From Alphaproteobacteria bacterium (GTDB taxonomy: Bacteria; Pseudomonadota; Alphaproteobacteria; Thalassobaculales; Thalassobaculaceae): 5,441 bases of DNA. The stretch's first letter is position 1. Every line of letters begins with the position of its first letter. A program made the translations under genes and the position numbers. This document shows, piece by piece, positions 1 through 5,441 of this stretch. The stretch lies in the NCBI GenBank assembly GCA_028822575.1, contig JAPKDN010000245.1, forward strand, positions 1 to 5,441, in the 5' to 3' direction. Below the pieces are notes generated by a model. It saw only the letters and a program-made list of their open reading frames with translations. It had not been told where the DNA came from and did not search any database.

Positions 1-26
1 GTTCACTGTGAAAATCGCGATCAGCC

Positions 27-32
27 AAGGAG
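27..32 (+). promoter_or_regulatory. Shine-Dalgarno site that fixes the GTG start of the molybdenum hydroxylase gene
   Basis: AAGGAG lies 6 bases upstream of the GTG at 39. It supports a GTG start, since the reading frame is closed by a TGA at 9-11 and the next in-frame ATG falls well inside the conserved N-terminal domain. Confidence 0.8.
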
Positions 33-38
33 CGCGCC

Positions 39-2375
39 GTGAGCACATCCATTTCCGGCCAATCAATACCGCGCCTCGAGGATAAACGCTTTTTGACTGG
101 GCAAGGGCGCTTTGTCGCCGACCTAGATCTTGATGGCCAGTTCCACGCGGTCATTGTTCGCTCGCCGCATGCTCATGCTGAAATTCTGGATATCGATATC
201 ACAGCAGCCATGGAACTGGATGGCGTGGTTGGGGTGCATACTGTGACGGATCTGATCGCTGATGGTATCGGGCCGCTACCCTGTGTTGCCATGTTTCCAG
301 CTAAGCAACCCCTGGTGATTCCAGAACGTCATGCTCTCGCCCGCGACCGGGTGATGCATGTGGGGGATCCGGTGGCGATGGTGGTCGCGACTAGCCAGGC
401 CTTGGCCCGGGAGGCGGCCGAGCTGGTGGAAGTCGAGTATGACCCTCTGCCGGCGGTTGTTGATGGACATGTGGCGCTCGCAGAGGGCGCGCCATTGTTG
501 TGGGAAAAGGCGCCGGGTAACGTAGCTTTTACCTTCGAGAAGGGTGATGGCGAGGCTGTTGAGCGTGCTATGGCTTTGGCAGCCCATGTGGTGGAGCTGG
601 ATATCGTCAATAACCGGGTGATGGCGGCACCGGTGGAGCCGCGCGCGGGCCTCGCCCACTATGACCCGGCGACCGGCGTAAAGCACCTCGTTTGCACCGC
701 TCAAGGCTTGCACGCGATCCGGGACCAAATGGCCAACGCGGTGTTCAAGGTCCCAGTGGAGCGGATTCATCTTTCGGCCCCCGATGTTGGTGGCGGCTTT
801 GGGTTGAAAAATTTCCTATACCCAGAATGGATTCTTCTGCCTTGGGCGGCAAAGCTTCATCATCGTCCGGTGAAATGGGTCGCGGAGCGAGGAGAAGACC
901 ATGCGGGCGCGGCGCATGGTCGGGACATCAGAACCCGTGCGCGCCTGGGGTTGGACGCGGACGGACGTTTCCTGGCCCTGGACGCGGATCTAGTGGCGAA
1001 TATGGGAGGCTATCTTTCGGCGGCTGGGCCCGGCGCTTCCACGACGTCCTCGCCGACGGCCATGGGCGGGGTTTATGACGTTCCGCTGATCCATATGCAC
1101 TCCACTGGTGTGTTCAGCAACGTCACCCCGATCGATGCCTATCGCGGCGCCGGCAAGCCCGAGGCGAACTTCATCATCGAGCGATTGATCGACGCGGCGG
1201 CACGGCGTTGTGGATTCGATCCGGTGGAGCTTCGTCGGATCAATGCCATCGATAGCTTTCCGCATGTGACGGCGCAGGGCATGAATTTGGATTCAGGCCG
1301 GTTTCGAAAAAACATCGAAGACGCGGAGACCCATGTGGATCGAGCCGGGTTCGAGCAACGCCGCACCGAGGTCGCCAAAACAGGAAAACTACGTGGCTTG
1401 GGTTTTGGCTGTTTTCTAGAGACCGCGCGCGGCGCGCCTCAGGAAGGAGCAGAAATCCGTTTCACCCCCGAGGGGCGGATCGAGCTTAGGGTCGGCACCG
1501 AATCGAACGGCCAGGGCCACGAGACATCCTATCGCCAAATCGCCGCCGACCGTTTCGAGCTGCCGATGGAAGATTTCGACTATATCCAGTCAGATACCGC
1601 CGAGGTGCGGATCGGTCACGGCCATGGCGGGGCCAGATCAATGCATATGGGCGGCGGCGCCATGGCGCTGGCGATCGACAGGGTCCTGGAGAAGGCGAGG
1701 GCGGTGGCAGCGACATTGCTTCAGGCAGACGCTGACGCGCTTGCCTATGTTGATGGCGGTTTCACGATCCGTAATAGCGATCGATCCGTCAGTCTGATCG
1801 AGGTGTCCGCGGCGGCGCGCAACCCGGACGTGGCGCCCAGCCTGCACGGCGAGGGCGCGGATGGCATCGGGCTGGACACTTTCCTGCTCCGCGAGGAGGT
1901 TCCCTTTACCTTCCCCAACGGCTGCCATGCCGCGGAGGTCGAGATCGACCCCGAGACCGGTGTAGTAACGTTATTGCGTTACGTCATGGTTGATGATTAC
2001 GGGGTTTTGGTAAACCCGCTGCTGACCGAAGGGCAGGTCCATGGTGGTGTTGCCCAGGGTATCGGGCAGGCGATGATGGAAAACGTTAACTATGATTCGG
2101 AGTCTGGTCAGCTCTTGGTTGGCTCGTTTATGGATTACACAGTCCCAAGAGCTGCTCATCTGCCGGGTTTCGAAACCCATCTGGAGGGAGTGCCGACCAA
2201 GGCCAACGCGCTCGGCGTCAAAGGCTCGGGCCAGGCGGGGTGTATCGGTGCGCCGCAGACTGTCATCAATGCCGTCCTCGACGCGTTGGCGCCGCTGGGG
2301 GTCGATCATATTCAGATGCCGGCGACTTCAGAGACCGTCTGGCGCGCGATCCAGGTGGCGAGGGGCGGGGCTTAA
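39..2375 (+). CDS. Xanthine dehydrogenase/CO dehydrogenase-family molybdopterin-binding (large) subunit, form II type
   Basis: This 778-residue protein is the catalytic subunit of a molybdenum hydroxylase, a family that hydroxylates aldehydes, N-heterocycles or CoA esters using water and passes electrons through 2Fe-2S and FAD partner subunits. Seen: the N-terminal start typical of CoxL-like proteins (IPRLEDKRFLTGQGRF, about 10-25) and the a/b hammerhead region to about 140; TAQ with Q222, aligned with the cofactor-proximal Gln of xanthine dehydrogenase; GGGFGLK (251-257); AYRGAGK (367-373), which marks form II rather than true CO dehydrogenase (AYxCSFR); GQGH (491-494); GVAQGIGQ (670-677). 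Length is normal for a stand-alone large subunit. The C-terminal motif reads GVKGSGQAG, with Q732 where most relatives carry the catalytic Glu. The GTG start has a good ribosome site 6 bases away. FAD and iron-sulfur subunit genes are not in the window. The family call is firm; the substrate is unknown. Confidence 0.93.
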   Translation: MSTSISGQSIPRLEDKRFLTGQGRFVADLDLDGQFHAVIVRSPHAHAEILDIDITAAMELDGVVGVHTVTDLIADGIGPLPCVAMFPAKQPLVIPERHALARDRVMHVGDPVAMVVATSQALAREAAELVEVEYDPLPAVVDGHVALAEGAPLLWEKAPGNVAFTFEKGDGEAVERAMALAAHVVELDIVNNRVMAAPVEPRAGLAHYDPATGVKHLVCTAQGLHAIRDQMANAVFKVPVERIHLSAPDVGGGFGLKNFLYPEWILLPWAAKLHHRPVKWVAERGEDHAGAAHGRDIRTRARLGLDADGRFLALDADLVANMGGYLSAAGPGASTTSSPTAMGGVYDVPLIHMHSTGVFSNVTPIDAYRGAGKPEANFIIERLIDAAARRCGFDPVELRRINAIDSFPHVTAQGMNLDSGRFRKNIEDAETHVDRAGFEQRRTEVAKTGKLRGLGFGCFLETARGAPQEGAEIRFTPEGRIELRVGTESNGQGHETSYRQIAADRFELPMEDFDYIQSDTAEVRIGHGHGGARSMHMGGGAMALAIDRVLEKARAVAATLLQADADALAYVDGGFTIRNSDRSVSLIEVSAAARNPDVAPSLHGEGADGIGLDTFLLREEVPFTFPNGCHAAEVEIDPETGVVTLLRYVMVDDYGVLVNPLLTEGQVHGGVAQGIGQAMMENVNYDSESGQLLVGSFMDYTVPRAAHLPGFETHLEGVPTKANALGVKGSGQAGCIGAPQTVINAVLDALAPLGVDHIQMPATSETVWRAIQVARGGA

Positions 2376-2423
2376 TGCGGCAAGGGGACTCTCACGATCG
2401 ACGTTAGAAGCGCGAAAGTCTCG

Positions 2424-2453
2424 TTGACATGATACCAAATTTAATTTAAGAAT
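2424..2453 (+). promoter_or_regulatory. Candidate sigma-70 promoter for the gntR operon
   Basis: A perfect TTGACA (2424-2429) is followed after 18 bases by AAGAAT (2448-2453), which matches 4 of 6 positions of the -10 consensus. The stretch is strongly AT-rich compared with the coding sequence around it and lies in the only sizeable intergenic gap, just before the regulator gene. Transcription would start near 2460, giving a leader of roughly 28 bases. The -35 box is convincing; the -10 assignment is weaker. Confidence 0.55.
2427..2437 (+). promoter_or_regulatory. Candidate left operator for the FCD/GntR regulator
   Basis: ACATGATACCA matches 4 of the 6 fixed positions of the TNGTNNNACNA pattern known for FadR-subfamily GntR regulators. 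It overlaps the -35 box. A wider imperfect palindrome, TTGACATGATACCAA (2424-2438), is symmetric at 10 of 14 non-central positions. It carries the same TGATACC as the site at 2473-2483. Binding by the adjacent regulator is inferred. Confidence 0.4.
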
Positions 2454-2469
2454 TCTGAATTCAATAATT
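2443..2469. repeat. 27-base imperfect inverted repeat with GAATTC-T-GAATTC core
   Basis: The core at 2450-2462 is a perfect 13-base palindrome around T2456, made of two GAATTC copies. The arms extend to AATT at both ends, so 10 of 13 base pairs match overall. It spans the candidate -10 box and the predicted transcription start, which is where a repressor or other dimeric protein could act. It might instead simply be an AT-rich melting region. Confidence 0.6.
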
Positions 2470-2472
2470 GCG

Positions 2473-2483
2473 TAGTGATACCT
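2473..2483 (+). promoter_or_regulatory. Candidate right operator for the FCD/GntR regulator
   Basis: TAGTGATACCT matches 5 of the 6 fixed positions of the FadR-subfamily pattern TNGTNNNACNA. It sits 4 bases before the regulator's ATG, where a ribosome binding site would normally lie, and repeats the TGATACC of the left site 46 bases away. Its position suggests an autoregulatory operator; this is inference from pattern and place. Confidence 0.42.
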
Positions 2484-2487
2484 TGCG

Positions 2488-3186
2488 ATGCGTATGATTG
2501 TTCCGGAGCCGAACCTAACCGAGCGCGTACGTGACGCGATCCTTGGGGGTATCGTTGACGGGACCTTCAAAACCGGTGATCGCCTCGGTCAGATCGAGAT
2601 CGCGAGCCAACTAGGCGTGTCGCGCCAACCCGTCAGCCATGCGCTGAAGGTTCTGCAGGACCAAGGCGTTCTTGTTCAACTCGGTCGAAAGGGACTGACG
2701 GTCGCGCCAATGGACGCGGATCATCTCGTGTCTCTTTATCAGGTTCGGGGGGCCATGGACGCGTTGGCCGCGCGACTGGCGGCAGAACAAATATCCCAAG
2801 GCCAGACCCAATCTTCGGTATTTGCGCCATTGCGTGACCTTATTGAACGGCATCTAAACCCAACGACAAAACGGGCCTTCGCCGATCGTGTTGACGCCGA
2901 CGTTACCTTTCACGTTTCGCTATACCGGCTGTCTGGAAATCTGCTGATCGAGGAAGTCACCCGTCCGCATTGGATTCACTTCCGCCGGTCGATCCAAGCC
3001 GTGCTTGAGGATCGTGGCATGTATCCTCCTGTTTGGGAGCAACATCGCGACATTTTGGAAGCAATTCTCGCCGGTGATGGCGGGATGGCGGCTTCATTGG
3101 CACTTGAACACACACAAATATCCGCAGAAAAGACGGCTAGTCGACTGCGGGCGGGCATGGCGAAGGTTAAGGAGAATTCGATATGA
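2488..3186 (+). CDS. GntR-family transcriptional regulator, FadR subfamily (FCD domain)
   Basis: The 232-residue protein is a DNA-binding repressor or activator of the FadR/FCD type, which usually senses a small organic acid. Seen: a winged helix-turn-helix at about 8-75 with the typical recognition helix GVSRQPVSHAL (43-53), and an all-helical C-terminal half. The FCD metal site is visible as D138, H142 (DADVTFH), H186 (QHRD) and H208 (LEHTQ), so metal-assisted ligand binding is likely. Length is normal. The start is ATG 2488 or ATG 2494; an in-frame TGA at 2476 excludes anything further upstream, and no good Shine-Dalgarno site precedes either ATG, so translation may be weak. The stop codon overlaps the dioxygenase start by 4 bases, so the regulator is translated with the genes it probably controls. 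Candidate operators flank its promoter, suggesting autoregulation. The ligand is unknown. Confidence 0.93.
   Translation: MRMIVPEPNLTERVRDAILGGIVDGTFKTGDRLGQIEIASQLGVSRQPVSHALKVLQDQGVLVQLGRKGLTVAPMDADHLVSLYQVRGAMDALAARLAAEQISQGQTQSSVFAPLRDLIERHLNPTTKRAFADRVDADVTFHVSLYRLSGNLLIEEVTRPHWIHFRRSIQAVLEDRGMYPPVWEQHRDILEAILAGDGGMAASLALEHTQISAEKTASRLRAGMAKVKENSI
3169..3174 (+). promoter_or_regulatory. Shine-Dalgarno site for the dioxygenase gene, inside the regulator's 3' end
   Basis: AAGGAG lies 8 bases before ATG 3183. Lying within the end of the regulator gene, and followed by the ATGA stop/start overlap, it points to coupled translation and confirms this start. Confidence 0.75.
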
Positions 3187-3986
3187 AACTCACCGATGAA
3201 CAGCTCAAACGGTTCGACGAAGACGGCTATATCTTCATGCCATCCTACTTCACGCCTGAGGAGGTTGGGGTTCTTAATGACGCCGCCGCTGAGATATACG
3301 CGATGGACCGTGAAGAAGTCTGGCGCGAATCCTCGGGTGTGGCGCGTACCGCGTTTGCCGCCCATACCTATGACGAAGCGCATCGCCGGCTTGGCGCGCA
3401 TCCCCGCCTGATCACGCCGGTGGAGCAGGTAATCGGCGAACGGCTTTACATGCATCAGTACAAGATCAACGCCAAGGCCGCGTTCGACGGTGATGTCTGG
3501 CAATGGCACCAGGATTTCGGCACCTGGCACCGCGATGATGGGATGCCGGAGCCTCGGGCGATGAACATCGCGGTTTTCCTTGACGATGTGACCGCCGCCA
3601 ACGGCCCGCTGCTGTTCCTGCCCAAAAGCCACAAGCTTGGCGTGATCGAAGCGGGTCATGATCTAGAGACCACCAGCTACCCGCTTTGGACCCTGGATCG
3701 CGAAACCGTGACCAAGCTTAGCGATGAGGGCGGCTGCGTCGCGCCAACTGGGCCCGCCGGCAGCATTTTGATGTTCTCGTCGCTGTTGGTGCATGCCAGC
3801 CCGCCGAACATCAGCCCGCTTTCGCGCACCATCGTTTATCTATCATTGTGCCAGGTCGACAACCACATCACCAAGTTTCAGCGGGCGGAATGGATAGCCC
3901 ATCGGGACTTCACGCCGATCGTCGCGCTTGAGGATAACTGTCTGGCTGAACTTGCCGCCGAACGCGGCGCCATGGCCGCCGAATAA
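3183..3986 (+). CDS. Phytanoyl-CoA dioxygenase (PhyH)-family Fe(II)/2-oxoglutarate-dependent hydroxylase
   Basis: The 267-residue protein is a non-heme iron dioxygenase expected to hydroxylate a small molecule while turning 2-oxoglutarate and O2 into succinate and CO2 in the cytoplasm. Seen: the N-terminal PhyH start (FDEDGYIFMPSYFTPEEV), iron ligands H109 and D111 in WHQDFGTWHRDDGMP, the following strand and NGPLLFLPKSHKLG, the distal iron ligand H204 in LLVHASPPN, and R215, expected to bind the 2-oxoglutarate carboxylate. The catalytic set is complete, so the enzyme should be active. The HxD segment resembles the ectoine hydroxylase (EctD) signature but differs in it (W106 where EctD has Phe, Q110 for Ser, G113 for Glu), and no ectoine synthesis genes are present, so I do not call it ectD. 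It is coupled to the regulator upstream and followed 16 bases later by the SAF oxidoreductase. The substrate is unknown. Confidence 0.92.
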   Translation: MKLTDEQLKRFDEDGYIFMPSYFTPEEVGVLNDAAAEIYAMDREEVWRESSGVARTAFAAHTYDEAHRRLGAHPRLITPVEQVIGERLYMHQYKINAKAAFDGDVWQWHQDFGTWHRDDGMPEPRAMNIAVFLDDVTAANGPLLFLPKSHKLGVIEAGHDLETTSYPLWTLDRETVTKLSDEGGCVAPTGPAGSILMFSSLLVHASPPNISPLSRTIVYLSLCQVDNHITKFQRAEWIAHRDFTPIVALEDNCLAELAAERGAMAAE

Positions 3987-3991
3987 GCCCC

Positions 3992-3996
3992 GGGAG
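3992..3996 (+). promoter_or_regulatory. Shine-Dalgarno site that fixes the start of the SAF oxidoreductase at 4003
   Basis: GGGAG lies 6 bases before ATG 4003. The open frame extends up to 3928, but that would overlap the dioxygenase by about 60 bases and add 25 residues unlike the family, so 4003 is the better start. Confidence 0.7.
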
Positions 3997-4002
3997 ACCA
4001 CA

Positions 4003-5328
4003 ATGTATCTTCAAGCGGAGTTGGCCGCGCGCGCCGCAGCTGGCGCGCCGGTGCGCGTTTGTCTGATAGGTGCCGGCAAGTTCGGTTCGATGTTTCTCTC
4101 TCAGGTACCGACCACGCCAGGCCTCAGCGTAACCGTAATCGCCGATTTGCGGCCCGACGCGGCCCGGGTCGCTTGTCGGACGGTCGGTTGGAGCGAGGAT
4201 CGGATCGCCGCCACCGATTTCAGCGATGACGCGGTTACCGCGCTCGCCCGTGACGACGTCGACGTGGTGGTCGAGGCGACCGGCCACCCGCCCGCCGGAA
4301 TCCGTCACGCCCGCGTTGCGTTCGCTGCCGGCAAGCACATCGTCATGGTCAATGTCGAAGCGGATGTTCTTGCGGGGCCGCTTCTGGCGGAAGAGGCGCG
4401 GTCTGCCGGGACCGTATATTCAATGGCTTATGGTGATCAGCCGGCGCTAACGGCAGAACAGGTCGAGTGGGCGCGCTCCTGCGGGTTCGAGGTGATCGCG
4501 GCGGGCAAGGGCACGAAATATCTGCCGGCGTATCACTCTTCGACACCGGATACCGTCTGGGATCACTACGGTCTGAGCGCCGAGCAGGCGGCGGAAGCCG
4601 GCATGAATAACAAGATGTTTAACTCCTTTCTGGACGGTACGAAATCCGGCTTGGAGATGGCCGCTATTGCCAATGCCTGTGATCTATCGCCGCCGACCGA
4701 TGGACTGCAGTTCCCACCGGTCGGGATGGATGACTTGGCGCATGTGCTCCGTCCCGCGAGTGAGGGCGGTCAGCTTGAAGGCAAGGGGCAGGTTGAAGTG
4801 GTCTCTTCCCTGGAACGTGATGGGCGGCCTGTTTTCAAAGACTTGAGGTGGGGTGTTTATGTAGTGCTTGAGGCGCCAAACGACTATGCCGCCGGTTGTT
4901 TCCGTCAATACGGTATGAATACCGATGCTTCGGGTCGATACTCGGCCATGTTCAAACCCTTTCATCTCATCGGTTTGGAACTTAATATTTCCGTGCTGTC
5001 GGCGGGCTTGCTTGGCCGGCCGACCGGCGCAACTCGCGGGTTCCGCGGCGATGTGGTGGCGACGGCGAAGCGAGCACTCTCGGTCGGTGAGGTGTTGGAT
5101 GGCGAGGGCGGCGCGACAGTCTGGGGCAAGTTGCTGCCAGCTAAACGGTCGCTGCGAGAAAACCGGTTACCGATAGGCCTCGCCCATGGAGTCAAGCTGC
5201 GCCACCCGATCGTCGAGGGAGGCACGGTCGGCTGGGATGATGTCGAGATTGATGGCTCCGACGAAACCGTTATCGCTCGGCGCCAGATGGAACAGCGTTT
5301 CGCTGGCCTCGCGACGGCGGCGGAGTAA
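4003..5328 (+). CDS. NAD(P)-dependent oxidoreductase with homoserine dehydrogenase-like Rossmann domain and C-terminal SAF domain
   Basis: The 441-residue protein belongs to a group of dehydrogenase-like enzymes often annotated only as 'SAF domain protein', 'FlgA-like' or 'homoserine dehydrogenase-like'. Seen: a Rossmann fold beginning at about residue 17 with GAGKFG (23-28); D48 at the end of the second strand, which suggests NAD(H) preference; VVVEATGHP in the later cofactor region; a central catalytic-type domain with conserved GKGTKYLP (from G168) and DGTKSGLEMA (211-220), where K169, K172, D211 and K214 are candidate active-site residues; and a C-terminal SAF domain at about 350-425 (DVVATAKRALSVGEVLDGEGG). 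SAF domains occur in sugar-acid dehydratases, sialic acid synthases and pilus/flagellar chaperones, which is why FlgA names appear; nothing flagellar is here. It lies 16 bases after the dioxygenase and probably acts on its product or a nearby intermediate. The exact reaction and substrate are unknown. Confidence 0.85.
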   Translation: MYLQAELAARAAAGAPVRVCLIGAGKFGSMFLSQVPTTPGLSVTVIADLRPDAARVACRTVGWSEDRIAATDFSDDAVTALARDDVDVVVEATGHPPAGIRHARVAFAAGKHIVMVNVEADVLAGPLLAEEARSAGTVYSMAYGDQPALTAEQVEWARSCGFEVIAAGKGTKYLPAYHSSTPDTVWDHYGLSAEQAAEAGMNNKMFNSFLDGTKSGLEMAAIANACDLSPPTDGLQFPPVGMDDLAHVLRPASEGGQLEGKGQVEVVSSLERDGRPVFKDLRWGVYVVLEAPNDYAAGCFRQYGMNTDASGRYSAMFKPFHLIGLELNISVLSAGLLGRPTGATRGFRGDVVATAKRALSVGEVLDGEGGATVWGKLLPAKRSLRENRLPIGLAHGVKLRHPIVEGGTVGWDDVEIDGSDETVIARRQMEQRFAGLATAAE

Positions 5329-5441
5329 TCGCCACTCCCAAAGAACGGCCACTTTGTACCTTGTGACGTGATTGGGCGCGTTTGGTCGTCCAAGGTCGCC
5401 TCTCCCAGCAAGTAAGCGTTAGTAGGCGGTTGAAGCTTGGG
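5329..5441. other. Non-coding 3' tail with an imperfect hairpin; no gene recognised
   Basis: After the stop of the SAF oxidoreductase, ACCTTG (5358-5363) pairs with CAAGGT (5391-5396) and GACG (5365-5368) with CGTC (5387-5390), giving a 10-pair stem with one bulged T and an 18-base loop. No T tract follows, so it is not a standard intrinsic terminator. No ATG or ribosome site for another plus-strand gene is present before the window ends. Confidence 0.35.

Noticed and set aside
1..42. Possible end of an upstream gene whose TGA at 40-42 overlaps the GTG start (GTGA overlap)
   Set aside because: Only 13 codons are visible and they show no recognisable C-terminal motif. A different frame also ends at 9-11 and a third stays open to 85, so the upstream frame cannot be chosen.
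2376..2423. Intrinsic terminator after the molybdenum hydroxylase gene
   Set aside because: No stable GC-rich stem followed by a T tract could be found between the stop codon and the -35 box, so read-through into the regulator cannot be excluded.
2450..2462. Tandem GAATTC sites as a cloning junction
   Set aside because: The sites are embedded in an inverted repeat and promoter with natural-looking flanks, and the genes on either side fit one locus; another GAATTC at 3174-3179 lies inside an intact gene overlap.
2976..3659. 227-codon open frame on the minus strand
   Set aside because: It lies opposite the well-supported regulator and dioxygenase genes, and its translation shows no family motif; it is a shadow of GC-rich coding sequence.
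3928..4002. N-terminal extension of the SAF oxidoreductase from ATG 3928
   Set aside because: It would run through the end of the dioxygenase gene, adds 25 residues before a plausible start, and has no ribosome site as good as GGGAG before 4003.
4962..5441. Minus-strand open frame that stays open to the window's right edge
   Set aside because: Most of it is antisense to the SAF domain region, its translation is low-complexity and motif-free, and no minus-strand ATG or ribosome site supports it.

Overview
The window looks like an accessory catabolic or biotransformation locus from a GC-rich Gram-negative bacterium, most likely an alphaproteobacterium. That placement rests on the GC-rich coding composition, the A/G-rich Shine-Dalgarno sites, the 4-base start/stop overlap and the overall look of the protein families; nothing here fixes the genus. 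All four genes lie on the plus strand and fill nearly the whole window.

Region 1 (39-2375) encodes the large, molybdopterin-binding subunit of a xanthine dehydrogenase/CO dehydrogenase-family molybdenum hydroxylase of the 'form II' type (AYRGAG motif). Its iron-sulfur and FAD partner subunits are not in the window and would have to lie upstream or elsewhere. The position normally held by the catalytic Glu of the family reads Gln (Q732).

Region 2 (2376-2487) is a 112-base AT-rich control region. It has a perfect TTGACA -35 box, a weaker -10 box, a 27-base imperfect inverted repeat with a GAATTC-T-GAATTC core, and two copies of TGATACC placed evenly on either side of it. Both copies partly fit the FadR-subfamily GntR operator pattern.

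Region 3 (2488-5328) is a tight three-gene set: a FadR-type (FCD) GntR regulator, a phytanoyl-CoA dioxygenase-like Fe(II)/2-oxoglutarate hydroxylase, and an NAD(P)-dependent oxidoreductase with a C-terminal SAF domain. The regulator and dioxygenase overlap by 4 bases (ATGA); the third gene starts 16 bases later. This looks like an autoregulated operon. The simplest reading is that the regulator senses a small acid, the dioxygenase hydroxylates a small molecule, the SAF oxidoreductase acts on the product or a related hydroxy/oxo acid, and the upstream molybdenum hydroxylase may act in the same pathway. The substrate cannot be told from sequence alone.

The last 113 bases (5329-5441) hold no recognisable gene, only an imperfect hairpin without a T tract. 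No RNA gene, mobile element, CRISPR array or origin was seen.
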